Below, one piece after another: positions 1-5,119 of a stretch of DNA of 7,859 nt (position 1 is its first letter; the number at the start of each line of letters is the position of its first letter). The stretch lies in NCBI GenBank assembly GCA_021821705.1, contig JAKACE010000071.1, positions 1-7,859 on the forward strand, read 5' to 3'. Origin of the DNA: Actinomycetes bacterium. Lineage in GTDB: Bacteria > Actinomycetota > Acidimicrobiia > Acidimicrobiales > Palsa-688. The translations under genes were made by a program, and so were the position numbers. The notes under the pieces were generated by a model that worked only from the letters and a program-made list of their open reading frames with translations, did no database searches and had not been told where the DNA came from.

Positions 1-99
1 CTGGACCGCCTTGCCCACCCTAAAGCTCGTTACAAGCGCAAGACGGTGCTCGAGGTGCAGCTGGTCGAGCGGCAGTCATGCCAGTTGGACCACTGGTGA
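1..99 (+). CDS. C-terminal end of a probable LacI-type transcriptional regulator (partial)
   Basis: Frame 1 is open from the first base to a TGA at 97-99 and encodes 32 residues, beginning LDRLAHPKARYKRK and including LEVQLVERQSC. A hydrophobic strand followed by LVxRxSC is typical of the last strand of the periplasmic-binding-protein-like sugar domain in LacI regulators and GntR/LacI hybrids. The DNA-binding part would lie outside the window. The assignment rests on this short tail, so the family is probable rather than certain. Two features support it: the next gene is sugar-related and starts only 50 bases downstream with its own ribosome binding site, and LacI-style palindromes with a central CG step occur at 1381-1392 and 4625-4636. 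The likely role is a sugar-responsive repressor of this locus. Confidence 0.55.
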   Translation: MDRLAHPKARYKRKTVLEVQLVERQSCQLDHW

Positions 100-149
100 G
101 CGTGCGCCGGTATCGTCTGGACAGGCCTGGGGACCCCGAAGGAGCGGCC

Positions 150-1319
150 ATGCAACCTGGAGCGCCTACTGCCAAACCCTTCGTAAACGCCGCTGACTAC
201 GGTGCGGTCGGGGACGCCAGTTGCGATGACACCGGGGCACTTCAACGAGCCATCGACGCCGCCGGGCCTTCGACCTCGCCCACCGGGGGTACCGTCGCGC
301 TCCCGCCCGGCCGTTATCGGCTCAGCGCCAGTCTGGTCCTGCCTCCGGCCGTGAGCCTGGTGGGGGCCGGTTGGAACACGCCGGGCTCTCAGGTGAACAC
401 CTTCGCTGGTAGCTGGCTGTTCGTGCCAGCGGGGGCGGACTGGAGCCCCGTGGTGGCCCGAGGGAGCGGATCGGGGGTGCGGGCACTGGCTTTCAACGTG
501 CCCGATCAACCGTCCTCGTCCAACCCGCCGGAGGCCCAGCCCATGCTGCTTGTAACGGGCAACAACGTCCTGGTGGAGGACGTCTGCGTCTACAACGCTT
601 TCGCAGGTGTCTTCCTCGACGGAGGCGCGCAGGTCAGCCTGAGGCGGATCTGGGGCCAACCTCTGGCCTACGGCATCGCAGTCGACCGCTCGCAGGACAC
701 CAACTACATCGACACCGTCCACTTCTGGCCCTACTGGGCGCCCCAGGCCAGCATCCCGGGCCGCTACCAGTTGGCCAACGCCACGGCCATAGCCCTTTAC
801 AGGTGCGACAACCCGCACCTGAGCAACATCTTCGCCTACAACTACGCCCGGGGCCTCAGCCTCCTCGCTTCCCAGGCCGGGGTACCCCACAAGGTCCACT
901 TGGTCAACGCTGACTTCGACCGCTGTACGACCGGTGTCCACATCGATGCGCCCGGCCGTCCCGGCTCGGCTGCCACTCTGCAGATGCTGAACGTGACAGT
1001 CCAGGCGCCGGTCGAGGAGGGCCTGGAACCGGGCCATGGCGTATGGGTGGAGAAAGCCTCCTCCTTCGCCATGGTCCAGGCGTCCAACCTGCGGGTCTCC
1101 AACCCCGGGTTGTGCGGAGTGAGCGTGGAGGCCGACAACGTCAACTTCTACGGGGAGAACGTCAGCCTCGAGGGCTTCCGCGGACCGGTCGGGTTCTCGG
1201 TCACATCGGCGTCCTCCTACGCCTACCTCGGCTTGGGGTTCCGAGCCAGCCCCGCCGGTGGCGGCCGCCAAGCCGCTGTCGGCCCTCGGGCACAGTTCCG
1301 CCTCGCGGCCTCAACCTGA
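150..1319 (+). CDS. Pectate-lyase-superfamily (right-handed beta-helix) protein
   Basis: The protein has 389 residues. The N-terminal signature of the pectate lyase 3/GH28-like fold is clear: ADYGAVGD (15-22), a downstream DDTGALQRAID (26-36), then GGTVALPPGRY (46-56) and SLVLPPAVSLVGAG (61-74). The rest consists of short repeated beta-strand turns rich in N, G and V, as expected for a parallel beta-helix, and it runs to the C-terminus. The ATG at 150 was chosen because AAGGAG (139-144) sits 5 bases upstream; an in-frame ATG at 78 has no such site and would overlap the preceding gene. Neither start gives a hydrophobic signal peptide, so the protein appears cytoplasmic or is exported by an unusual route. 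The family includes lyases, hydrolases and epimerases acting on polysaccharides. I cannot assign catalytic residues or a substrate. The context suggests cleavage of an oligosaccharide that feeds the aldolase and kinase. Confidence 0.8.
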   Translation: MQPGAPTAKPFVNAADYGAVGDASCDDTGALQRAIDAAGPSTSPTGGTVALPPGRYRLSASLVLPPAVSLVGAGWNTPGSQVNTFAGSWLFVPAGADWSPVVARGSGSGVRALAFNVPDQPSSSNPPEAQPMLLVTGNNVLVEDVCVYNAFAGVFLDGGAQVSLRRIWGQPLAYGIAVDRSQDTNYIDTVHFWPYWAPQASIPGRYQLANATAIALYRCDNPHLSNIFAYNYARGLSLLASQAGVPHKVHLVNADFDRCTTGVHIDAPGRPGSAATLQMLNVTVQAPVEEGLEPGHGVWVEKASSFAMVQASNLRVSNPGLCGVSVEADNVNFYGENVSLEGFRGPVGFSVTSASSYAYLGLGFRASPAGGGRQAAVGPRAQFRLAAST

Positions 1320-1380
1320 TGCGCCACAGCGCACAACCGGCCGGCTGTGCCCAGCGCTCTTGGCTTGCCCCGGTGACCCT

Positions 1381-1392
1381 GACAACGTTGTC
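1381..1392. promoter_or_regulatory. Perfect palindrome GACAACGTTGTC, probable LacI-type operator
   Basis: A 12-bp perfect palindrome with a central CG step, the layout typical of LacI-family operators. A copy with one mismatch lies at 4625-4636 upstream of the dhaKL operon, and a 10/12 match lies at 1589-1600 just after the aldolase promoter. The probable cognate regulator is the LacI-type protein whose tail occupies 1-99; this pairing is inference. Confidence 0.6.
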
Positions 1393-1448
1393 TAGGTCAA
1401 AGCTTATTGATGGCACAGCCAGTGGCCTGTACCGGGCAGGGTTGGCGC

Positions 1449-1488
1449 CGGTCGGTCGTACAGTTGGGTACGGCCATCAAACCGACCG
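1449..1488. repeat. Nested inverted repeat (possible hairpin)
   Basis: The outer arms CGGTCGGT (1449-1456) and ACCGACCG (1481-1488) are perfectly complementary. Directly inside them, CGTAC (1457-1461) pairs with GTACG (1468-1472), leaving an 8-base bulge on the right arm. The structure could end transcription from the beta-helix gene, although no T run follows, or it could be a protein-binding site. Confidence 0.4.
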
Positions 1489-1527
1489 TCCGGGAACACA
1501 ACCGCCACTCTGCCCGCCGCTTTCGCT

Positions 1528-1554
1528 CCAGGTGGGCATAGGTTTGACACCTGG
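1528..1554. repeat. Inverted repeat CCAGGTG-N13-CACCTGG flanking the -35 box
   Basis: The arms at 1528-1534 and 1548-1554 are perfect 7-bp complements. The right arm overlaps the last bases of the TTGACA box (1544-1549), so a dimeric regulator bound here would compete with or contact RNA polymerase. Confidence 0.35.
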
Positions 1555-1572
1555 TCCGGCTGGCCCTAGCGT
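1544..1572 (+). promoter_or_regulatory. Sigma-A-type promoter for the aldolase gene
   Basis: A consensus -35 TTGACA (1544-1549) is separated by exactly 17 bases from TAGCGT (1567-1572), which fits the actinobacterial TAnnnT -10. Transcription would start near 1579, giving a leader of about 184 bases. Operator-like palindromes at 1589-1600 and 1605-1618 lie just downstream of the predicted start, a position suited to repression. Confidence 0.6.
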
Positions 1573-1588
1573 GGCTGGCGCTGGTCCT

Positions 1589-1600
1589 GACATCGTTGCC
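1589..1600. promoter_or_regulatory. Degenerate copy of the LacI-type operator
   Basis: GACATCGTTGCC matches the palindrome at 1381-1392 in 10 of 12 positions and keeps the central CGTTG. It would lie at about +10 to +21 of the predicted aldolase transcript, where a bound repressor would block the start. A lone 10/12 match would mean little; its position is what makes it credible. Confidence 0.35.
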
Positions 1601-1604
1601 ACGA

Positions 1605-1618
1605 CCGAACCGGTTCGG
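1605..1618. promoter_or_regulatory. Perfect 14-bp palindrome CCGAACCGGTTCGG, operator-like
   Basis: A perfect palindrome with a central CCGG, also in the style of LacI/GntR-family operators, sitting at about +26 to +39 of the predicted aldolase transcript. Its sequence differs from the GACAACGTTGTC type, so it may bind a second regulator or serve as an extended recognition site. Confidence 0.4.
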
Positions 1619-1762
1619 CACACGGTAAAAAGGGGGCGTACTCGCGCCGGAGGGGACAGCCGGGCGCCGGGCGCGCTGACGGCCGGACGATCGGCAGTGC
1701 ACCCAAAATGAGCAGCACCGGTTATCGGCCCGCCCCTGGGCCGCTCGAAATGGAGGCATCAG

Positions 1763-2557
1763 ATGGACAACCGGCCGGTCTCGGCAGCCCAGGCGGGCAA
1801 GGAGTACCGCATGGGCAGGATATTCGGCAACGACGGCAAGACCGTGGTCCTGCCTCTCGACCACGGGAGCATGATCGGTAGGGTGAGCGGGCTCGAGGAC
1901 CCGATCGGGGCACTCGATAGGTTCGCTGCCACCCGCTGCGACGGCTTCCTGATCGGTCCCGGCGTAGCCGCCCACAGCGTGGCCACTTTCGCCCACCGGG
2001 GCTCTCCGGCCCGGCTGCTCACGATCGATTCCTATTGGAACGCGGGCCCGGATGGAGCCACGGCCATGATCGCCAACCTCGAGCAGGCCGCGGCTCTCGG
2101 AGTGGACGCCGTGAAAGTTCTGATGCCCTGGAACGTGCCCCAGCCTCGGAGGGCACCACTTGTCAGCATGATCAGCTCAGTCATCGCGGCGGCCGCGCCC
2201 TTGGGGATGCCTGTCATGGTGGAGCCGATCGCCTTCGAGATGCCCCGGGGCCCCGAGGCCGTCGCCATCGAGGAGCACGGCTGCCGGGTGGCTATGGAGC
2301 TCGGTGCGGACATATTGAAAGTCGCCTACCCCGGCGACCCGGGCACGCTGGCAGCCTGGTGCTCGGAGTTGCGCGTGCCGGTTGTAATGCTCGGCGGCCC
2401 CAAGGGCGGCACCACCGAGGAGCTGCTGGCGCTGGTGGCTGATGCCGTCAAGGGCGGCGCCAGCGGCATCGTGATCGGTCGGCGGGTATGGCAGAGGCCC
2501 CTCGAGGAGGCAGCTCAACTGCTCGGGCAGCTCTACGAGATAGTCCACGGCGCCTGA
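1763..2557 (+). CDS. DhnA/LsrF-type class I aldolase (fructose-bisphosphate-aldolase-like)
   Basis: A 264-residue TIM-barrel protein of the DeoC/LacD/DhnA group. Visible elements are VVLPLDHGS (28-36), DAVKVLMPW (115-123), MVEPIAFEMPRG (152-163), ADILKVAYPGD (182-192) with K186 as the expected Schiff-base lysine, VVMLGGPKGG (207-216), and a phosphate-loop-like GGASGIVIGRRVWQ (231-244). The ATG is preceded by GGAGG (1752-1756) with a 6-base spacer. Family members make or split ketose phosphates using dihydroxyacetone phosphate, or act as LsrF-type thiolases. In archaeal class I FBP aldolases a catalytic Tyr precedes the PRG motif; here that position is Met160, so a substrate other than fructose bisphosphate is possible. 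The nearby dhaKL genes could supply a phosphorylated C3 or C4 ketose. The enzyme should be soluble and cytoplasmic. Confidence 0.85.
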   Translation: MDNRPVSAAQAGKEYRMGRIFGNDGKTVVLPLDHGSMIGRVSGLEDPIGALDRFAATRCDGFLIGPGVAAHSVATFAHRGSPARLLTIDSYWNAGPDGATAMIANLEQAAALGVDAVKVLMPWNVPQPRRAPLVSMISSVIAAAAPLGMPVMVEPIAFEMPRGPEAVAIEEHGCRVAMELGADILKVAYPGDPGTLAAWCSELRVPVVMLGGPKGGTTEELLALVADAVKGGASGIVIGRRVWQRPLEEAAQLLGQLYEIVHGA

Positions 2558-2572
2558 GCGGCCTGGTCCCTG

Positions 2573-2610
2573 GCGGGGCCCCGGTGGCCGGGGCCTGGCC
2601 GGGGCCCCGC
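2573..2610. terminator. GC-rich hairpin between convergent genes
   Basis: GCGGGGCCCC (2573-2582) is a perfect complement of GGGGCCCCGC (2601-2610), extendable by two more G-C pairs and a G-T pair. It lies between the aldolase stop (2555-2557) and the dhaL stop (2636-2638) and could serve both strands. Neither side has a T run, so it is not a classical intrinsic terminator, which is common in high-GC actinobacteria. Confidence 0.5.
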
Positions 2611-2635
2611 AGCGGCAACGCCCGGCCGGTCCCGT

Positions 2636-3256
2636 TCAGCCGGCCGCCCGGGCCGCCGCCGCGCTGAGCACGATGGCCAGCATCGAGCAACCGGCGTCGG
2701 GGTGCCCGAGCGCCCGCTGGGGGACCCAACTGGCTCTGCCCTTTTTTGGCTCCATCGCAGCTGTGGCCTGCGCCGTCGAGCGCGCCGCCTCGGCTGCCTT
2801 GGCGAGGGCCTCCCGCCATTCCAGGCCGTCGGCGGTACTCGCCTCCAGGCTGGTGCTCACCGAGGCCAGCCCGTCCACCAGCGTCCTGTCGCCGGGCTCG
2901 GCCTTACCACGGGCGCGCACACCCTCCAACGCGGCTTCGAAGCACCGGGCCAGCAACGCCGTCGGCTCGCCGCCTTCGCCGCAGGCCTGGGAGGCGCGCA
3001 GGAAGGCGGTCGCCACCAGTGTCCCGCTCGTGGACGGGGCGCCGCGGGCTATGCCGGTACCGATGGCGCCGAGCAGCTCCGGGACACCGGCCACGCCCGT
3101 GGCGAGCACCTCCTTCACGATCCGGGCCACTTCGGTCATGGTCACGCCGAGGTCGCCGTCACCGGCAAAGCCGTCCAAGCGGTTGAGCTCGGGTGCGGCG
3201 TCTTCCAGCGCTGAGGCGGCGGCGCCGAGGACGTCGACCAACAGGGCCTCGTTCAT
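2636..3256 (-). CDS. dhaL: Dihydroxyacetone kinase subunit L (nucleotide-binding)
   Basis: A 206-residue protein, the usual size of DhaL, the all-helical nucleotide-binding partner of DhaK. The metal-binding signature LNRLDGFAGDGDLG (24-37) carries the three Mg-ADP aspartates (D28, D33, D35). The usual GDGDHG histidine is replaced by Leu36. Further family blocks are GAPSTSGTLVATAFLRAS (72-89), EPGDRTLVDGL (120-130), and GRASWVPQRALGHPDAGCSM (173-192), which matches the RS-x-GHxDPG region. The ATG at 3256 lies 4 bases after the dhaK stop, with GAGGTGG of the dhaK tail as its ribosome site, so the two are translationally coupled. No DhaM phosphotransferase gene is visible; whether the ADP on DhaL is recharged by a PTS or exchanged for ATP cannot be told from this window. 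Confidence 0.88.
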   Translation of the reverse strand: MNEALLVDVLGAAASALEDAAPELNRLDGFAGDGDLGVTMTEVARIVKEVLATGVAGVPELLGAIGTGIARGAPSTSGTLVATAFLRASQACGEGGEPTALLARCFEAALEGVRARGKAEPGDRTLVDGLASVSTSLEASTADGLEWREALAKAAEAARSTAQATAAMEPKKGRASWVPQRALGHPDAGCSMLAIVLSAAAARAAG

Positions 3257-3260
3257 CGGC

Positions 3261-4256
3261 TCACCACCTCGCCAGCAGGGGCGAGCGGGCAGGGGCGTCG
3301 AGCAGGCCGAGGATCTCGTCGTCCAGGCGCATCACCGAAACGGACGCCCCCGCCATTTCGAGCGACGTGGCGAACTCGCCGACCCAGGCACGGCGCACGT
3401 CGATGCCCCGCGACACAAGGGCGCCGTGCACTGAACGGTAGAGCACGTAGAGCTCCTCCACCGGAGTCGCACCCAACCCGTTGACCAGCACGGCGACATC
3501 GTCACCGCGCCCGCATGACAGCCCGTCGACAATGTGGTCGACAAGCTCGACCGCAATGGCGGCGGCAGGGCGCAGGGGACCTCTCGAGACCCCGGGCTCG
3601 CCGTGTATGCCCATGCCGATCTCCATCTGCCCGTCGGGCAGGCTGAAAGTCGGCTCGCCCGCTGCAGGCAGCGTGCAGGGTGAGAGCGCCACACCCATCG
3701 AGCGCAGGCCGGAGCTCGCCCGCTCGGTCACGGTCACGACCTCCGCCAGGCTCCTCCCCTCTTCGGCGCCGGCGCCGGCCACCTTGTAGAGCATGGCGAT
3801 CCCGGCCACCCCTCGGCGGCGCTCGGCCTGAGCCTCGGGTGCCGAAGCGACATCGTCAGTGCCGACGACGGTGGCGACCTGCATGCCCTCGGCTATCGCC
3901 AGTTCAGCGGCGAGGTCGAAGTTCATGACGTCGCCGGAATAGTTGCCGTACAGGTAGACGACGCCGGCCCCTCCGTCCACGGCCCGGCTGGCCTCCAGCA
4001 CCTGGTCGGCGCTCGGCGAAGCGAAGACGTCGCCCACGGCCACGCCGTCGGCGAGGCCGGTACCCACGTAACCCATGAAGAGGGGCAGGTGGCCCGAGCC
4101 GCCACCGGTGACGATGCCGACCTTGCCATGACGGGGTGCGTCGGCCCGTACGACCACCCGCCGGGCCGGCGAACGCAGGCTCCCGGGATGGGCGAGCAGC
4201 ACGCCCTCGAGCATCTCGTCGACAAAAGCCTTGGGCTGGTTGATGATCTTGCGCAT
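3261..4256 (-). CDS. dhaK: Dihydroxyacetone kinase subunit K (ketose-binding)
   Basis: A 331-residue, full-length DhaK domain. The start MRKIINQPKAFVDEMLEGVLLAHP is the typical family N-terminus. GGGSGH (51-56), NYSGDVMNF (105-113), RRGVAG (147-152) and MEIGMGIHGEPG (211-222) are diagnostic. His56, Asp109 and His218 fall at the positions of the substrate-binding and covalent hemiaminal residues of the E. coli protein. DhaK binds dihydroxyacetone (in relatives erythrulose or other short ketoses) and presents it to DhaL for phosphorylation. After GGGSGH it reads LPLFMGYVG, where glycerol-pathway enzymes typically have EPAHAGYVG, so the substrate may differ. The ATG has only a distant purine run (4269-4277) as ribosome site. 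A small upstream gene ends 7 bases before it, so translation may depend on coupling. Confidence 0.92.
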   Translation of the reverse strand: MRKIINQPKAFVDEMLEGVLLAHPGSLRSPARRVVVRADAPRHGKVGIVTGGGSGHLPLFMGYVGTGLADGVAVGDVFASPSADQVLEASRAVDGGAGVVYLYGNYSGDVMNFDLAAELAIAEGMQVATVVGTDDVASAPEAQAERRRGVAGIAMLYKVAGAGAEEGRSLAEVVTVTERASSGLRSMGVALSPCTLPAAGEPTFSLPDGQMEIGMGIHGEPGVSRGPLRPAAAIAVELVDHIVDGLSCGRGDDVAVLVNGLGATPVEELYVLYRSVHGALVSRGIDVRRAWVGEFATSLEMAGASVSVMRLDDEILGLLDAPARSPLLARW

Positions 4257-4263
4257 ATTCGGG

Positions 4264-4551
4264 TCAGACCCCCCTCCCTGGCCGGGCGCTGGGCGCCGGC
4301 CTGGTCCAGTCGTAGTGCACCGCCGTCGCCGGCGTGCCCCGTTGGTACAACGCGGCGCCGGGCCCGGGGCCCGTCCCGAGCGTCAGCCCGGTGCCGTCGC
4401 AAGCGGCCGCCGCCGCCCCGGTCATCGAGGCCCAGGTGTGGGCCCCGACGGGCACGCCATCGCTCACAGCTCCTATCGGCCCGGCCGAGCGCCATTGCGG
4501 GGGCGCTCCCGGTGCCACACTGCCGTCGCCTCTTGTGGCTGCAACTGGCAC
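4264..4551 (-). CDS. Small hypothetical protein, first gene of the dhaKL operon
   Basis: A 95-residue frame starting at GTG (4551-4549), with a perfect AGGAGG (4563-4558) 6 bases upstream, and ending in TGA 7 bases before dhaK. Codons from about residue 8 onward are strongly G/C-ending, as in neighbouring genes. The sequence includes QWRSAGPIGAVSDGVPVGAH, then TWASMTGAAAAACDGTG and ALYQRGTPATAVHYDW. It has one cysteine, no transmembrane helix and no signal peptide. A TTG just upstream (4557) is too close to the ribosome site to be used. I do not recognise a family. It could be a small accessory protein of the kinase, or the remnant of a longer gene. The start signal and the tight spacing to dhaK are the main evidence that it is real. 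Confidence 0.5.
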   Translation of the reverse strand: MPVAATRGDGSVAPGAPPQWRSAGPIGAVSDGVPVGAHTWASMTGAAAAACDGTGLTLGTGPGPGAALYQRGTPATAVHYDWTRPAPSARPGRGV

Positions 4552-4624
4552 CTCCAACCTCCTGCCGGGGCCCCGACCCCGGGCGTCCGCCCGGCTGGCA
4601 CAGGCCCCTGGACCTTCCTAGACG

Positions 4625-4636
4625 GACAACGCTGTC
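4625..4636. promoter_or_regulatory. LacI-type operator upstream of the dhaKL operon
   Basis: GACAACGCTGTC differs from the perfect palindrome at 1381-1392 by one base. It is about 74 bases upstream of the GTG of the first gene of the operon and would overlap the weak -10 suggested at 4633-4628. This shared site is the main evidence that dhaKL and the plus-strand sugar genes form one regulon. Confidence 0.5.
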
Positions 4637-4680
4637 AGGTGGCGAGGACGACCACAAGTGGCCTTGTGCCCTCGGGCTGG

Positions 4681-4701
4681 GCGCCACCGCTACGGTGGTG
4701 C
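4681..4701. repeat. Hairpin, 9-bp stem with 3-base loop
   Basis: GCGCCACCG (4681-4689) pairs with CGGTGGTGC (4693-4701) through loop CTA, with one G-T pair. It lies downstream of the small Cys-rich gene on the minus strand and may help end that transcript. There is no T run. Confidence 0.35.
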
Positions 4702-4753
4702 CCGCGGGCTTGTGCCCCCGGGCTCGTACCCCCGTGGGTGGGCCCGCCGGGTG
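4698..4753. repeat. Four imperfect 14-base tandem units
   Basis: Units begin at 4698, 4712, 4726 and 4740. The first two are GTGCCCGCGGGCTT and GTGCCCCCGGGCTC; the third and fourth diverge (GTACCCCCGTGGGT, GGGCCCGCCGGGTG). A related unit, GTGCCCTCGGGCTG, stands apart at 4666-4679. Each unit is itself nearly palindromic. The function is unknown. Confidence 0.45.
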
Positions 4754-4825
4754 GGGCCGGACCGCTGTCGGCCGTGACCATCGGCAAAGGCCCCGGCCGG
4801 CTACGGTGCCCTGCGGCTGGGATGG

Positions 4826-5119
4826 CTATGGCCGCTCACTGCAGCCGGGTTGGTGGCCCTCGCTCAGTACCGCGCCACAACAGAGGCAGACGAGGTGGGC
4901 CATGCAGGCCGGCTCGCCGGCGACATCGAGCTCCTCTGCCCAGCTGTCGGACCGCAGGGCACCGCCAAGCCCGAGGAGCCCCTCCGGGTGAGCGCCCCCC
5001 GTACCAGGCAGGTCGCGCTCGGCTGCTGCCGGCTGCGCTCCTGCCGACCGACCAGCTCGGACCGGACCAGCCTGAGCCTCCCCGCCCGGAGGTGCGTCCC
5101 GCCCAGGCTCCTGCGCCAT
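4826..5119 (-). CDS. Small Cys/His-rich protein coupled to the regulator gene
   Basis: A 97-residue frame whose ATG (5119-5117) shares its A with the regulator's TGA stop (TGATG), the classic arrangement for translational coupling. The N-terminal half is Ala/Gly/Pro-rich and probably disordered, and its codons are less G/C-ending. The C-terminal third is coding-like and contains CMAHLVCLCCGAVLSEGHQP (72-91) followed by GC (92-93). C72, H75, C78, C80, C81, H89 and C93 could bind zinc or an iron-sulfur centre. I do not recognise a named family. Its placement directly after a putative Fe-S regulator suggests an accessory role in the same metal- or redox-dependent circuit. Only the C-terminal part, from about residue 55, is strongly supported by composition; the start rests on the overlap. 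Confidence 0.5.
   Translation of the reverse strand: MAQEPGRDAPPGGEAQAGPVRAGRSAGAQPAAAERDLPGTGGAHPEGLLGLGGALRSDSWAEELDVAGEPACMAHLVCLCCGAVLSEGHQPGCSERP

Larger units (their letters stand above)
1320..1762 (+). other. 443-base regulatory gap upstream of the aldolase gene
   Basis: No convincing gene lies here. The region holds, in order: a 12-bp palindrome at 1381-1392; a nested inverted repeat at 1449-1488; a 7-bp inverted repeat (1528-1534 / 1548-1554) flanking the -35 box; a sigma-A-type promoter (1544-1572); a degenerate copy of the first palindrome (1589-1600); and a 14-bp palindrome (1605-1618). About 180 bases of untranslated leader with a GC-rich stretch at 1640-1690 follow, then the aldolase Shine-Dalgarno GGAGG at 1752-1756. 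An ATG at 1708 opens a frame that overlaps the aldolase out of phase; it has no recognisable ribosome site and I do not call it. Confidence 0.7.
4552..4825 (-). other. Non-coding stretch upstream of the dhaKL operon
   Basis: No gene is supported here. It contains the operator-like palindrome at 4625-4636, a weak possible minus-strand promoter (TTGTGG at 4656-4651, then 17 bases to CAGCGT at 4633-4628), a 9-bp hairpin at 4681-4701, and four imperfect 14-base tandem units at 4698-4753. The dhaKL promoter should be in this stretch, and transcription from the regulator operon on the same strand enters it from 4826. Confidence 0.5.

Noticed and set aside
30..1271. Long minus-strand open frame opposite the beta-helix gene
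   Set aside because: Its translation has no recognisable motif and is rich in Arg/Gly/Val as expected from the complement of GC-rich codons; the plus-strand frame has a clear family signature.
1708..1762. Possible upstream small reading frame in the aldolase leader
   Set aside because: The ATG at 1708 has no ribosome site, and the frame runs out of phase into the aldolase with meaningless sequence.
2673..3434. Plus-strand frame opposite dhaL and the end of dhaK
   Set aside because: It is a Ser/Ala/Arg-rich shadow of two genes whose active-site motifs are clear on the other strand.
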